64,000 nt of DNA, from contig NZ_KI543236.1 of NCBI RefSeq assembly GCF_000496835.1, forward strand, positions 826,901 through 890,900, in the 5' to 3' direction. The first letter of the stretch is position 1, and each line of letters begins with the position of its first letter. The notes under the pieces are model-generated. The model was not told the DNA's origin, did not search any database, and was given only the letters and a program-made list of their open reading frames with translations. Position numbers and translations under genes: made by a program. The stretch comes from Thalassobacillus devorans MSP14 (GTDB lineage: Bacteria; Bacillota; Bacilli; Bacillales; Halobacillaceae). Below are positions 1 through 7,685 of the stretch, piece by piece.

Positions 1-18
1 GTATAAAAAAGGAGGGGA

Positions 19-630
19 ATGTTCGTGTCCAATAACGTATGTAAACGAACAAGCAGAATTGCCGGGTGCCGCTTTTCGGTACACCCGATGTCAGATGATT
101 TCGTGAATGTCATTTTATCAGCTCTGGATGAAGTCGATACCTCAAAGGTCTGGTTAGAGACGGATGATGTCAGCACATGTGTGAGAGGAAAGATTGCCCA
201 TGTGTTCGATGTGACAGAAGCTATTTTTACTTATGCTGCAAAAACCGGCCACCATGTAGCCTTTTCAGGAACTTATTCCATTGGCTGTCCGGGTGATACG
301 GATGGCGATGTCTATATGGCTGAAGACGATCGTAAATTAAACACTCCAACCGATATAAACCAATATGCCGCTTGTGATTTTGCCTTGTATCCGCTTGGAT
401 CTGACAGTTACATGGATCAGATCATGGAACAAATCGAAGCTGCCAAACAACGTGGACTCACGGTCGAGGGCATCCATTATGCGACTAAACTGAAAGGAGC
501 AGCAGCTCACATTTTTACTACACTTGAAAACGCCTTCGCCGAAACCCAGGAACATAATGCTCATGTCGTGATGACAGCTTCCATTTCTGCAAATAGTCCT
601 TCCCATCAAAAGGAGGCAGGTCATGAGTAA
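19..630 (+). CDS. ykoF: YkoF-family thiamine/hydroxymethylpyrimidine-binding protein
   Basis: A 203-residue soluble protein resembling B. subtilis YkoF, which binds thiamine and its pyrimidine precursor through two ferredoxin-like repeats. The two repeats are visible: CRFSVHPMSDDFVNVILSAL near residues 18-36, then CDFALYPLGSDSYMDQIMEQI near 119-139. It has no membrane segment and no signal peptide. It overlaps the next gene by 8 bases, and the order ykoF-ykoE-ykoD-ykoC matches the known thiamine-precursor ECF transporter operon. The ATG at 19 lies only about three bases after GGAGG, so the in-frame GTG at 25 is an alternative start. Any TPP riboswitch would lie upstream of the window. Function is inferred from family and context. 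Confidence 0.9.
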   Translation: MFVSNNVCKRTSRIAGCRFSVHPMSDDFVNVILSALDEVDTSKVWLETDDVSTCVRGKIAHVFDVTEAIFTYAAKTGHHVAFSGTYSIGCPGDTDGDVYMAEDDRKLNTPTDINQYAACDFALYPLGSDSYMDQIMEQIEAAKQRGLTVEGIHYATKLKGAAAHIFTTLENAFAETQEHNAHVVMTASISANSPSHQKEAGHE

Positions 631-1207
631 GTGGAAAATGAAAGAAATCGTTGTTATGTCCGTACTATCAGTTGTATTTGCAGTCGTTTATTTAGCGTTT
701 CTTCCTGTCGGGAAATTGCTGGTCGGGTTTTTTGGCCCAATCGGTTATGATGTAATCTTTGGTATTTGGTTCATCGTCTCCATTATCGCTGCTTATATTA
801 TCAGGAGGCCGGGTGCCGCATTTCTATCCGAAACAATTGCCGCCATCATTGAAGTAATGCTCGGAAATGCCGTCGGACCGATGCTGATCATTACAGGTAT
901 GATCCAGGGACTTGGCGCTGAAGCGGTTTTTGCCGCCACCCGATACCGGATGTACAATGTCTGGGTGCTGATGGCAGCAGGGATGGGGTCAGCTGTGTTC
1001 AGTTTTGTCTGGGGCTATTTCCTGTCTGGCTATGCCGCACTTGCAACTACCTATGTTGCCACCATGTTCGTTGCCCGTCTGATCAGTGGTGCAGTTATCG
1101 CAGGGCTGCTTGGAAAGGCTATCAGCGATGCACTTGCGAAAACTGGTGTCCTCTACAATTTTGCCCTTGGCAAAGAGCATAGGAGAAATAAACATGGCGC
1201 CGCATGA
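623..1207 (+). CDS. ykoE: ECF transporter substrate-binding (S) component YkoE
   Basis: A 194-residue integral membrane protein with about five to six hydrophobic segments, opening MKEIVVMSVLSVVFAVVYLA. It is the predicted substrate-capturing S subunit of an energy-coupling-factor transporter for hydroxymethylpyrimidine or thiamine. It starts within the last codons of ykoF (8-base overlap, GGAGG just upstream) and ends 14 bases inside ykoD, so it is translationally coupled on both sides. The C-terminal tail is basic and cytoplasmic. The substrate is inferred from YkoF and from B. subtilis. Confidence 0.9.
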   Translation: MSKWKMKEIVVMSVLSVVFAVVYLAFLPVGKLLVGFFGPIGYDVIFGIWFIVSIIAAYIIRRPGAAFLSETIAAIIEVMLGNAVGPMLIITGMIQGLGAEAVFAATRYRMYNVWVLMAAGMGSAVFSFVWGYFLSGYAALATTYVATMFVARLISGAVIAGLLGKAISDALAKTGVLYNFALGKEHRRNKHGAA

Positions 1208-2891
1208 TAAACCATTAATAGAAGTGCATCAGCTCACCTTACATTATGAAGAGGCCAGGACTCCGACATTGAACGGGATTGATTTTTGTCTATCACACGG
1301 GGAGACTGCAATGCTGCTTGGGTCAAGCGGGTCTGGAAAAAGCACGTTGACGTATTGCCTGAATGGTTTATATCCAGGGGAACTGGATGGAACGCTGAAA
1401 GGCAAACGATATTATTACGGAGTGCCCTATGAAAAATTCGAAGCAGGAGAATTGAGTCAGCGGGTTGGCGTGGTTTTTCAGGATCCGGAAAGCCAGTTTT
1501 GTATGCTGACTGTCGAAGATGAACTGGCTTTTGGTTTGGAAAATTTGCAGACTCCGCCTGATATAATCATGGAAAAAGTGGATTGGGCTTTGGAAATGGT
1601 TGGCTTATCAGATGTGAAGGAAGCAGAAATCTCCACGTTATCCGGAGGAATGAAACAAAAACTGGCACTGGCCTGTGTGTTAGCAATGGAACCTGAACTA
1701 TTGATTTTGGATGAACCGACTTCTTTACTCGATCCACATGCCAGAAACTCGTTTATAGACACAGTAATTAGGCTGCAAAAACAAAAAGGCTTTGCCTTAT
1801 TGATCATTGAACACAATCTAAATGAATGGCTCCCGTACGCAGAACGTTGTCTCATGATGAATCGTCACGGAGAAATATTTTATGACGGATCGATCACCCA
1901 AGGATTTTTGCAGCATTACGAAACCATCAGGAGCGAGGGGATTTGGATTCCGGAGCTTTTCCGGACAGCTCAGGAGTTGAGTGATCATGACTTGATAGAA
2001 CTTGGCGAGGAATTTCCAGTCCGCCTGGAATCCCTGGCCGGGAAGATAAGTACAGACTCGGTCTCGCGTAAGTGGAAGGAGTCACCGCCAAAGATGCCAA
2101 AAGCTAAATCTGACAAGTCCCACCTCTACCTGCAAAACGTCTGTTATAAACATATCCTTGAAGATATAACGACCGAAATCAAAGAGGGAGAATGGGCAGC
2201 TATTGTTGGTGCCAATGGGGCCGGGAAAACTACCCTGAGTCTGCTGATGGCAGGACTGCTCGATGCCACGTCCGGTAATATTCACTTGAACAATAAAGTC
2301 ATGGCTGATTACAGGGATCACTGGTTGTGGAAGGAAATCGGATACGTCTTTCAAAATCCTGAACATCAATTTGTTGCTGATACTGTTTTTGATGAGGTCT
2401 CCTTTGGCCTGCGTTTGCAGCGGGTTCCAGAAGAAGTGGTGACTGAAAAAACAAACCAGCTGCTGAAAAGGTATGGTTTGTTTGCCCACGCTGACCGTCA
2501 TCCATACACCTTGAGTCAGGGACAAAAACGAAGGTTGAGTATCGCCACCATGATGGTCGAGCATCAAAGTCTGTTGGTGTTAGATGAACCGACCTTCGGC
2601 CAGGATGAGCAGGCAGCAAAAGTAATCATTGATTTGCTGGAACAGCGCAATCAAGCTGGGACTACTTTGGTGATGGTCACGCACGACATGGAACTCGTCA
2701 ATCAGCATGCCGATCATGTTCTGGTAATGGAGAAAGGGAAGTTGGCATTTGAAGGTACCCCTGCTCAGCTATGGCAAAAAAATAATCGCTGGCTGGCGCA
2801 CCATCATTTGCAAAAACCGTTTCGCGTGAGACTGGAAGAAGCGGTGAACGAGAGGGAGGATCATCATGAACTTACAGGAACTCAATCCTAG
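1194..2891 (+). CDS. ykoD: ECF transporter ATPase with two ABC domains (YkoD)
   Basis: A 565-residue protein with two fused ABC ATPase domains. Domain one has Walker A GSSGSGKST near residue 43, signature LSGGMKQ near 149 and Walker B LLILDEPTS near 169. Domain two has GANGAGKTT near 340, LSQGQKRR near 440 and LLVLDEPT near 461. It would power the YkoE/YkoC membrane pair. I place the start at ATG 1194, where an AGGAGA precedes it and the ABC homology begins; the frame stays open further upstream, but only across ykoE. It overlaps ykoC by 26 bases. Confidence 0.92.
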   Translation: MAPHDKPLIEVHQLTLHYEEARTPTLNGIDFCLSHGETAMLLGSSGSGKSTLTYCLNGLYPGELDGTLKGKRYYYGVPYEKFEAGELSQRVGVVFQDPESQFCMLTVEDELAFGLENLQTPPDIIMEKVDWALEMVGLSDVKEAEISTLSGGMKQKLALACVLAMEPELLILDEPTSLLDPHARNSFIDTVIRLQKQKGFALLIIEHNLNEWLPYAERCLMMNRHGEIFYDGSITQGFLQHYETIRSEGIWIPELFRTAQELSDHDLIELGEEFPVRLESLAGKISTDSVSRKWKESPPKMPKAKSDKSHLYLQNVCYKHILEDITTEIKEGEWAAIVGANGAGKTTLSLLMAGLLDATSGNIHLNNKVMADYRDHWLWKEIGYVFQNPEHQFVADTVFDEVSFGLRLQRVPEEVVTEKTNQLLKRYGLFAHADRHPYTLSQGQKRRLSIATMMVEHQSLLVLDEPTFGQDEQAAKVIIDLLEQRNQAGTTLVMVTHDMELVNQHADHVLVMEKGKLAFEGTPAQLWQKNNRWLAHHHLQKPFRVRLEEAVNEREDHHELTGTQS

Positions 2892-3645
2892 CATGAAGGC
2901 GATAACGATAATATTGGCTGTGTTCCTGCTGGCTTTTGTTTTCGACCCGATCACCCCGCTGCTGTTTTCCAGTGGGGTAGTAACCCTCACCTTCTTATTC
3001 GGCAGGGTGTCATTAAAAAGCTGGTCGCTTTATTTTGTGCCATTCCTGATCATTGCTTTTGGATTTTTCTGGACGACGCTTCTCTTCGGAGATGTCGGCA
3101 GCAAGGAAGGAAATATGGTTACTATCGGATTTGTAACCTTTTCTGAAGCAGACTTGCAAGTAGCACTGTCACTGTCATTACGAGTACTCAGTTTTGCTTT
3201 GTTATCCTTGATGTTTATCCTGACAACAAATAAAACCGGTTTTTTGCTCAGTCTGATGCAGCAATTGAAACTGTCGCCGAAGATTGCCTATGGGGTACTT
3301 GCGGGTTATCGTTTTTTACCGATGATGATGACAGAATGGAAAGCGATCCGGATGGCCCACCGCATCCGTGGGCTTCGCAGGGGCAAGGGGATAAGCGGAC
3401 GAGTGCAGGAGATGAAGCGCTATGTCATCCCGTTGTTAGCTAGCGCCATCAGAAAAGCCGAGCGGACAGCAATTGCAATGGAATCCAAAGGGTTCACAGG
3501 CAGCAAAGAACGAACCTTTTACAGGCAGATGAAAATCACCCTCCAAGACTGGGTCTTCCTGGGCGTGATGCTGTCCCTATACGGAATCAGTGTCTATTGT
3601 TCCGTCCGTTGGGGATATTTTCAGTGGTATGATGGGCAATTATAG
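2866..3645 (+). CDS. ykoC: ECF transporter transmembrane (T) component YkoC
   Basis: A 259-residue membrane protein, the scaffold subunit that links the ATPase to the S component. After an N-terminal hydrophobic pair it carries the cytoplasmic coupling region MAHRIRGLRRGKGISGR and a second arginine-rich helix RKAERTAIAMESKGF, the paired Ala-Arg motifs typical of CbiQ/EcfT proteins. A final membrane helix precedes the C-terminus. The start is ATG 2866, with GAGGGAGG ahead of it inside the end of ykoD. It is the last gene of the operon and is followed by a probable terminator. Confidence 0.9.
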   Translation: MNLQELNPSMKAITIILAVFLLAFVFDPITPLLFSSGVVTLTFLFGRVSLKSWSLYFVPFLIIAFGFFWTTLLFGDVGSKEGNMVTIGFVTFSEADLQVALSLSLRVLSFALLSLMFILTTNKTGFLLSLMQQLKLSPKIAYGVLAGYRFLPMMMTEWKAIRMAHRIRGLRRGKGISGRVQEMKRYVIPLLASAIRKAERTAIAMESKGFTGSKERTFYRQMKITLQDWVFLGVMLSLYGISVYCSVRWGYFQWYDGQL

Positions 3646-3692
3646 ATTTGTCTCGGTATAATGTATCAGGAAAATTGCTAATATTTTGACAT

Positions 3693-3745
3693 AGAGCTGG
3701 ATTTTCAGGGTGGGAAAAGCCGCCAAACTGGAAATTCAGCTTTTT
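3693..3745 (+). terminator. Probable terminator after ykoC
   Basis: AGCTGGATTTTCAG at 3695 pairs with CTGGAAATTCAGCT ending near 3741, followed by TTTTT. The stem is imperfect and the loop large. It closes the ykoFEDC operon. Confidence 0.5.
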
Positions 3746-3827
3746 GACGCTGAGGAAATTGTCCGTTTTACTTTTATTAAAAAGGAAGATTCCTATGCTT
3801 ATTAAAAGCCATGAAGTTCCTGAAGCC

Positions 3828-3919
3828 CTCCGAGTAAAACCTCGAAATTGTCTAGTAAATCCTTATTATTGTCTAGTTACCACTTAAGTTTGTCTAGTAT
3901 ATCAACCGAATGTCTAGTA
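3828..3919. repeat. Array 1 of TGTCTAGTA motifs at 20-21 bp period
   Basis: TGTCTAGT(A/T) starts at 3849, 3870, 3891 and 3911, and a degenerate copy (CCGAGTA) sits in phase at 3828. The spacings are 21, 21, 21 and 20. The array lies between two convergent genes (ykoC and an acetyltransferase) and has no ORF with a ribosome-binding site. The spacing of about two helical turns suggests a DNA-level rather than a protein-level signal. Confidence 0.75.
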
Positions 3920-3979
3920 TTTCCTTTTCTAATGTAAGTTGCTGCTAGGAGCAGCTTACTCCCGGCCCTGCCAACTTAA

Positions 3980-4011
3980 TAAAAAAGGAAAAAATCCCGC
4001 ATCGCGGGATT
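3980..4011 (-). terminator. Terminator of the acetyltransferase gene
   Basis: The hairpin ATCCCGC/GCGGGAT (3994-4010, loop ATC) is followed on the minus strand by a T-rich tract (the A run at 3981-3993). Confidence 0.8.
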
Positions 4012-4617
4012 TCACAACTTGGAAAACGTTTGATTCTCGATTGTTCCGTGGATCGCTTCCCATTCTTCACGCAGGACACCCATCCGGATGGAATCATAAT
4101 GCTTTCCTTCATAAATACGGCATTTGCGCATCCGGCCTTCTAATTTCAACCCAAGTTTTTCTCCTACACGCATCATCCGCTCGTTCTTTGACCAGGTTGT
4201 CAAGCCGACTCTGGCCAGCGGCATAACAGAAAACAGGTAAGCAATCCATAGGGTCAGTGCTTCGGTACCGTATCCGCCATTCCAATAGCCAGGGCGGTAA
4301 ATGCCTATCCCTACTTCGAGCCAGAGCGAAGCCTTATGTTCCCAATAATAACTCACGGTCCCGATCAACTCTCCATCCACTTCGATGATCAGCCGAGAGT
4401 CTGGTTCATCGGGGGAGAGCCGTTCTTTTCTTGCCCGTTCGTAGCTTCTGTAGCTGTCCAGGGTATGGGGTTCGAGAGGATAATATGGAGCATCCCACTT
4501 TTTCCATTCCGGGTCTTTATCTTTATAAATGAGTTTCCATAATTGTTCATGGTCCTCTTCCATAATGCTTCTTAATTTGACGCGTCTTCCAATAAGTATG
4601 GTTTCTTTAGCGGTCAT
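4012..4617 (-). CDS. GNAT-family N-acetyltransferase (RimJ/RimL-like)
   Basis: A 201-residue protein of the acetyltransferase_3 group, opening ILIGRRVKLRSIMEEDHEQLWKL-like, with the acetyl-CoA loop region IYRPGYWNGGYGTEAL in the middle and TWSKNERMMRVGEKLGLK following. Such enzymes acetylate protein N-termini or small amines, and the substrate here is unknown. The TTG at 4620 is an in-frame alternative, but GGGTGG is better spaced for ATG 4617. It is a single-gene unit convergent with ykoC, with its own terminator. Confidence 0.82.
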   Translation of the reverse strand: MTAKETILIGRRVKLRSIMEEDHEQLWKLIYKDKDPEWKKWDAPYYPLEPHTLDSYRSYERARKERLSPDEPDSRLIIEVDGELIGTVSYYWEHKASLWLEVGIGIYRPGYWNGGYGTEALTLWIAYLFSVMPLARVGLTTWSKNERMMRVGEKLGLKLEGRMRKCRIYEGKHYDSIRMGVLREEWEAIHGTIENQTFSKL

Positions 4618-4757
4618 CAAGCCACCCCCAGGTTAATCCTTCTTCCTTATCCTATCATACTTCCTCTGGTATTTAACCATCCAGGAATCATGTTTTGGAT
4701 GAAAGCAGTTGGGTAATATAATTAGAAGTTAAAGGAAGAAGCAGGAAGGATTTTAAT

Positions 4758-5702
4758 ATGTTGAAATTGACCGCTTATACAAAACAAGGAAAACTTATCG
4801 AAGCCAAATCGCTCGAAGCCTTGAACTCGCACGACATCCGGTGGTACTGGGTAGACTTCGATCAGCCCACGGAAGAGGAGACCGCTTTGCTCGACAGTTA
4901 TTTCAAGTTTCACCCGCTGGCCATCGAAGACTGCATTCATGATCTGCAGCGACCGAAGATGGATTACTATGAGGATCATACCTTGATCGTCATCCATGCG
5001 ATTGACGCTAAAGAGCTTAAGAAACAGGAAATCGATATCTTTTTTGGCGAGGACTTTATTATTACGTACCATAAACAAGAATTACCGATATTGGATCATA
5101 TCATCCGGATGGTCAAGAAAAAGCAGCCGACCTGGGATGAATACTATGTGTTACATTACATCTTTGATGCCGTCGTCGATAATTATTTTCCGATCGTTTA
5201 TGAAATTGAGGATCACATCAATGAAATAGAAGATAATACGAAAAACCTCTCCATCGATAAGCTGCTGGAGCAAATGTTCGACCGGCGCAGTGAACTGTTG
5301 ACCATGCGGCAGACGGTCCATCCGATGCGTGAATTGTTGTATCGTATCCTCAATTCCCAGCATCTCGATGGCGTGAAACAGGGGAAAGAGTATTTCGCAG
5401 ATGTGCATGATCATTTGATCAAATTGGCAGATGTGATTGCCTCTAATCGTGACTTGACGCAGGACATCCGGGACAGCTATTTATCATTAACCTCACACCA
5501 GCAGAACAAAACGATGCAGGTGCTGACTGTCATTTCCGTTATTTTCATGCCCCTGACTTTCATCGTTGGTGTTTACGGAATGAACTTCCAGTACATGCCA
5601 GAGCTGGATGAACGATACGCCTATCCAATTGTCTGGTTGATTATGATGGTGCTGTCCGTAGCAATGATCATCTGGTTTAAACGTAAGGGCTGGTTCAGTT
5701 AA
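4758..5702 (+). CDS. corA: CorA-family magnesium/cobalt transporter
   Basis: A 314-residue divalent-cation channel subunit. It has an N-terminal soluble domain, a long helical region (about residues 120-245), then two membrane segments at the C-terminus. The selectivity motif YGMNF lies at about residues 273-277, before the acidic loop PELDERYAYP, as in CorA pentamers. The gene is monocistronic, with GGAAGGA before the ATG, a TATAAT about 36 bases upstream of the start and a strong terminator after the stop. No M-box riboswitch is apparent in the short leader. Confidence 0.92.
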   Translation: MLKLTAYTKQGKLIEAKSLEALNSHDIRWYWVDFDQPTEEETALLDSYFKFHPLAIEDCIHDLQRPKMDYYEDHTLIVIHAIDAKELKKQEIDIFFGEDFIITYHKQELPILDHIIRMVKKKQPTWDEYYVLHYIFDAVVDNYFPIVYEIEDHINEIEDNTKNLSIDKLLEQMFDRRSELLTMRQTVHPMRELLYRILNSQHLDGVKQGKEYFADVHDHLIKLADVIASNRDLTQDIRDSYLSLTSHQQNKTMQVLTVISVIFMPLTFIVGVYGMNFQYMPELDERYAYPIVWLIMMVLSVAMIIWFKRKGWFS

Positions 5703-5728
5703 ACCAGCCCCCTGATAAAAATGTCTAC

Positions 5729-5770
5729 AAGGTGCCCGTTTCCTTACAGGAGGAAGCGGGCACCTTTTTT
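5729..5770 (+). terminator. Terminator of corA
   Basis: GGTGCCCGTTTCC pairs with GGAAGCGGGCACC around a short loop and is followed by TTTTTT. Confidence 0.9.
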
Positions 5771-5774
5771 GTGG

Positions 5775-6080
5775 GTTTCATCCAGCTTCAGCGCCTACCC
5801 CCTCGAGGTCTTAAGTCAATCCTCTCTGTGACAGAGAACGTCACGGCGAGGCTTTGCTTAAGCTTGTCGGAGGCCTGCAGGACAAGGAAAGCTTCTTAGA
5901 ACTACATCGCACGAAGAAAAAGCGGTTTCCTTTTTCGAGGATGCAGGTCAGTTCGACGTTGGCACACCAGAACTACTTCTTTGAAAATACTTCGCAGAAA
6001 AAGACAAAGTCTTTTTTGAGGACGTGCCGTTTTTAGTCGAACGTCATTACTAGCAAGGCGCTTGCGCTTTTGTTGGTCCG
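5775..6080. repeat. Long composite family B-type intergenic repeat
   Basis: It begins CATCCAGCTTCAGCGCCTA (5790 on) and ends CAAGGCGCTTGCGCTTTTG (6054-6072), the terminal sequences shared with the family B elements elsewhere in this window. The interior differs: paired CTTAAGTC/GCTTAAGC and several small inverted repeats. The open frames across it have no ribosome-binding site. It fills most of the gap between corA and the next small genes. Confidence 0.65.
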
Positions 6081-6189
6081 ATGAAAAGTTCGGTCTAAAG
6101 ACTGAAGTATAATCACTCTGCTGGCTGTTATGGAAAGAATGAAAAGCCCCTATACTTAGACGTAAGAAAAGCAAACGGAGGAGATAAAC

Positions 6190-6276
6190 ATGATTTTCTT
6201 AAAAAGATGGATCGAGAAAACGAAGCGCAATCCGTATCGCGATGTCTGGATCGAAATGCAGAGAAGGCACGTGTGA
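6190..6276 (+). CDS. Predicted 28-residue basic peptide
   Basis: The ORF starts with ATG 6190 behind CGGAGGAGATAAAC, an excellent ribosome-binding site, and encodes a 28-residue basic peptide opening MIFLKRWIEKTKRNPYRDVW. I do not recognise it. The site quality is the main evidence of translation. It is followed after 32 bases by another tiny ORF and may share a transcript with it. Similar tiny ORFs with strong sites recur at 9.8 and 10.1-10.8 kb. Confidence 0.5.
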   Translation: MIFLKRWIEKTKRNPYRDVWIEMQRRHV

Positions 6277-6308
6277 TTGACAAAAATGAATGAAAAGGAT
6301 GTGATACT

Positions 6309-6365
6309 GTGTATTTCAACGAATATGAAATTTCAAAACAAGTGGAAGATCGCCGTCCCCGTTAA
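6309..6365 (+). CDS. Predicted 18-residue peptide, GTG start
   Basis: GTG 6309 follows AAGGATGTGATACT and opens an 18-codon frame, YFNEYEISKQVEDRRPR after the initiator, ending TAA. Only the ribosome-binding site and its place just after another tiny ORF support it. It is not recognised, and it could be a leader peptide or a chance frame. Confidence 0.3.
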   Translation: MYFNEYEISKQVEDRRPR

Positions 6366-6459
6366 TATCAAAGCTGCCTGATAAAAGAAACAAGTGGGCT
6401 TTTCCCGGTGTGCATGTCCGACCCCATCCCTGCATAAGATGCAGTGGGGGGAATTACAG

Positions 6460-6957
6460 ATGCATTCTTCAATGATATTGTTAATCACAATCTTATCACT
6501 CGTAGCGCTTTTGGTTATATATCAATTAAGGAAATTAGTAAAGGAAAGTCACCATCATGCTGTCAGCACTGCTGTCATCATGGTGATCACTTTATATGTG
6601 AGCAGTCTGGTGTCTTTATTTTTACCATCCCTTATCGGTGTCCTCGTATTAGGGGTAGTGCTTGCCGGCCTGCTTAGCCTTGTGTTCGGTTTCAAAGATA
6701 CCTTGCAATGGCCGGCAATTGTCCATGGGCTGATGGCAGCTCTGATGGGATGGATGGTCATGATGATGTTAGCAACAGAACAACAAGTGCAGTATCTGGA
6801 GATTTTATCGCTGATTTCTTTCATTCTAATGACTGGCTGGCTGTTTATATCCCTTGCAAAAGATAGTGAGTCGTATAACAAATTATTTTTGTTCTGTTTT
6901 GTAGTCCTTGTCTTTCATGAATTTTTAAAAAACGTCATTTGGCCGATAGCCTGGTGA
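6460..6957 (+). CDS. Multipass membrane protein of unknown function
   Basis: A 165-residue protein with about five hydrophobic segments (MILLITILSLVALLVIY at the start, then four more) and a short histidine-bearing loop KESHHHAVST near residue 25. I chose ATG 6460 because GTGGGGGG lies eight bases upstream; the frame is open further upstream without a good site. I cannot assign a family. The gene stands alone and is followed by a terminator. Confidence 0.65.
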   Translation: MHSSMILLITILSLVALLVIYQLRKLVKESHHHAVSTAVIMVITLYVSSLVSLFLPSLIGVLVLGVVLAGLLSLVFGFKDTLQWPAIVHGLMAALMGWMVMMMLATEQQVQYLEILSLISFILMTGWLFISLAKDSESYNKLFLFCFVVLVFHEFLKNVIWPIAW

Positions 6958-6973
6958 AAACGGTCTCTAAATA

Positions 6974-7010
6974 GGCAGCAATCTCTTAGACAGGAGGTGC
7001 TGCCTTTTTT
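6974..7010 (+). terminator. Terminator after the membrane protein gene
   Basis: The stem GGCAGCA/TGCTGCC is followed by TTTTTT. Confidence 0.8.
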
Positions 7011-7040
7011 ACGTCCCATTTTGAAATAGTTCACTGCCTT

Positions 7041-7069
7041 TTGACACTGTATCCGGACATTTCTATGAA
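7041..7069 (+). promoter_or_regulatory. Predicted sigma-A promoter of the OsmC gene
   Basis: TTGACA at 7041-7046, a 17-base spacer, then TATGAA at 7064-7069. It sits 74 bases upstream of the OsmC start codon. A second TATAAT near 7110 has no clear -35 partner. Confidence 0.55.
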
Positions 7070-7142
7070 AATCAATGTTTTTTCAATCCCGGAACAGGGA
7101 AGAATTATAATATTATGAATTTAATGAAGGAGGAATTCAAAA

Positions 7143-7607
7143 GTGAGCGATCCGATTGAAATTTCCAGGATAACGATCATTCAGGAGGAACGTCCGAACC
7201 GCCGTGCTTATATCGCAGATTTTGAAGAGCCGGTCTATTATGGTGTACACGGTGGAGTCAAGGAGTTCTACAAGGCTGTCCCTGAAACAGAACATCCATC
7301 CACTTTGGATCACATTGTTTCAGCAGCAGGTGGCTGACTTACGGGAACATTATCTGGCGCGCTGGAGGCGCGTAAAATACCAACGTTTCCTGATAAACTT
7401 CGTGGCAGCTTCGAAGGAGTGATTGAAGCACCGGATGGGGTGTTGAAGATCACCAAAATCCGCTGTCATTATCAACTAAAGATACCGGAAGGAAAACGGG
7501 ATGCGGCTGAGAGAGCCTTAGCTGTATTCGAGAAAAGTTGTCCGGTTGCTCAAACCCTGAAGGGGTGCGTGCAATTTGAGCCTGATTGGGAAATCGAAGA
7601 AAAATAG
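7143..7607 (+). CDS. OsmC-family peroxidase with in-frame TGA at the peroxidatic position (candidate selenoprotein)
   Basis: GTG 7143 follows AAGGAGGAATTC. The frame runs 154 residues to TAA 7607 with one interruption, TGA at 7335-7337 (codon 65). It falls in AAGG-x-LTGTLSGALEARK, where OsmC/Ohr proteins carry the reactive cysteine. The second conserved cysteine is present (KSCPVAQTL, residue 133). No base is gained or lost, so the downstream frame is pure OsmC sequence. A hairpin, CGCGC-TGGAG-GCGCG (7358-7372), lies 25 bases after the TGA with a G in the first two loop bases, matching bacterial SECIS rules. The reading is therefore either selenocysteine insertion or a single-base nonsense change of TGC/TGT. 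No Sec machinery genes are in this window. The family reduces organic hydroperoxides using thiols. Confidence 0.75.
7358..7372 (+). promoter_or_regulatory. Candidate bacterial SECIS hairpin
   Basis: Five G-C pairs (CGCGC/GCGCG) close a five-base TGGAG loop, 25 nucleotides after the in-frame TGA at 7335. Family knowledge: bacterial SECIS elements have a short stem, a loop with an early G, and a spacing of roughly 16-37 bases. The stem is short and could be coincidental. Confidence 0.45.
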
Positions 7608-7620
7608 AGGATATTTTATC

Positions 7621-7655
7621 AAAAAGACCGCTCTGCTGAGACTGAGCGGTCTTTT
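7621..7655. terminator. Bidirectional terminator
   Basis: AAAGACCGCTC pairs with GAGCGGTCTTTT. It lies between the convergent OsmC and flavoprotein genes and has T or A tracts on both sides. Confidence 0.8.
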
Positions 7656-7685
7656 AGTCTTGCTGGCTTCTGAATTAAGCCAGGA

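Noticed and set aside
5854-6174. Frames on both strands between corA and the 28-residue ORF
   Set aside because: They lie in a family B-type repeat and have no site. The DNA is rich in AAGA/TCTT runs that look open by chance.
7143-7337. A 64-residue stand-alone protein ending at the TGA of the OsmC gene
   Set aside because: The conserved OsmC sequence continues in the same frame directly after the TGA, so a separate small protein is unlikely.
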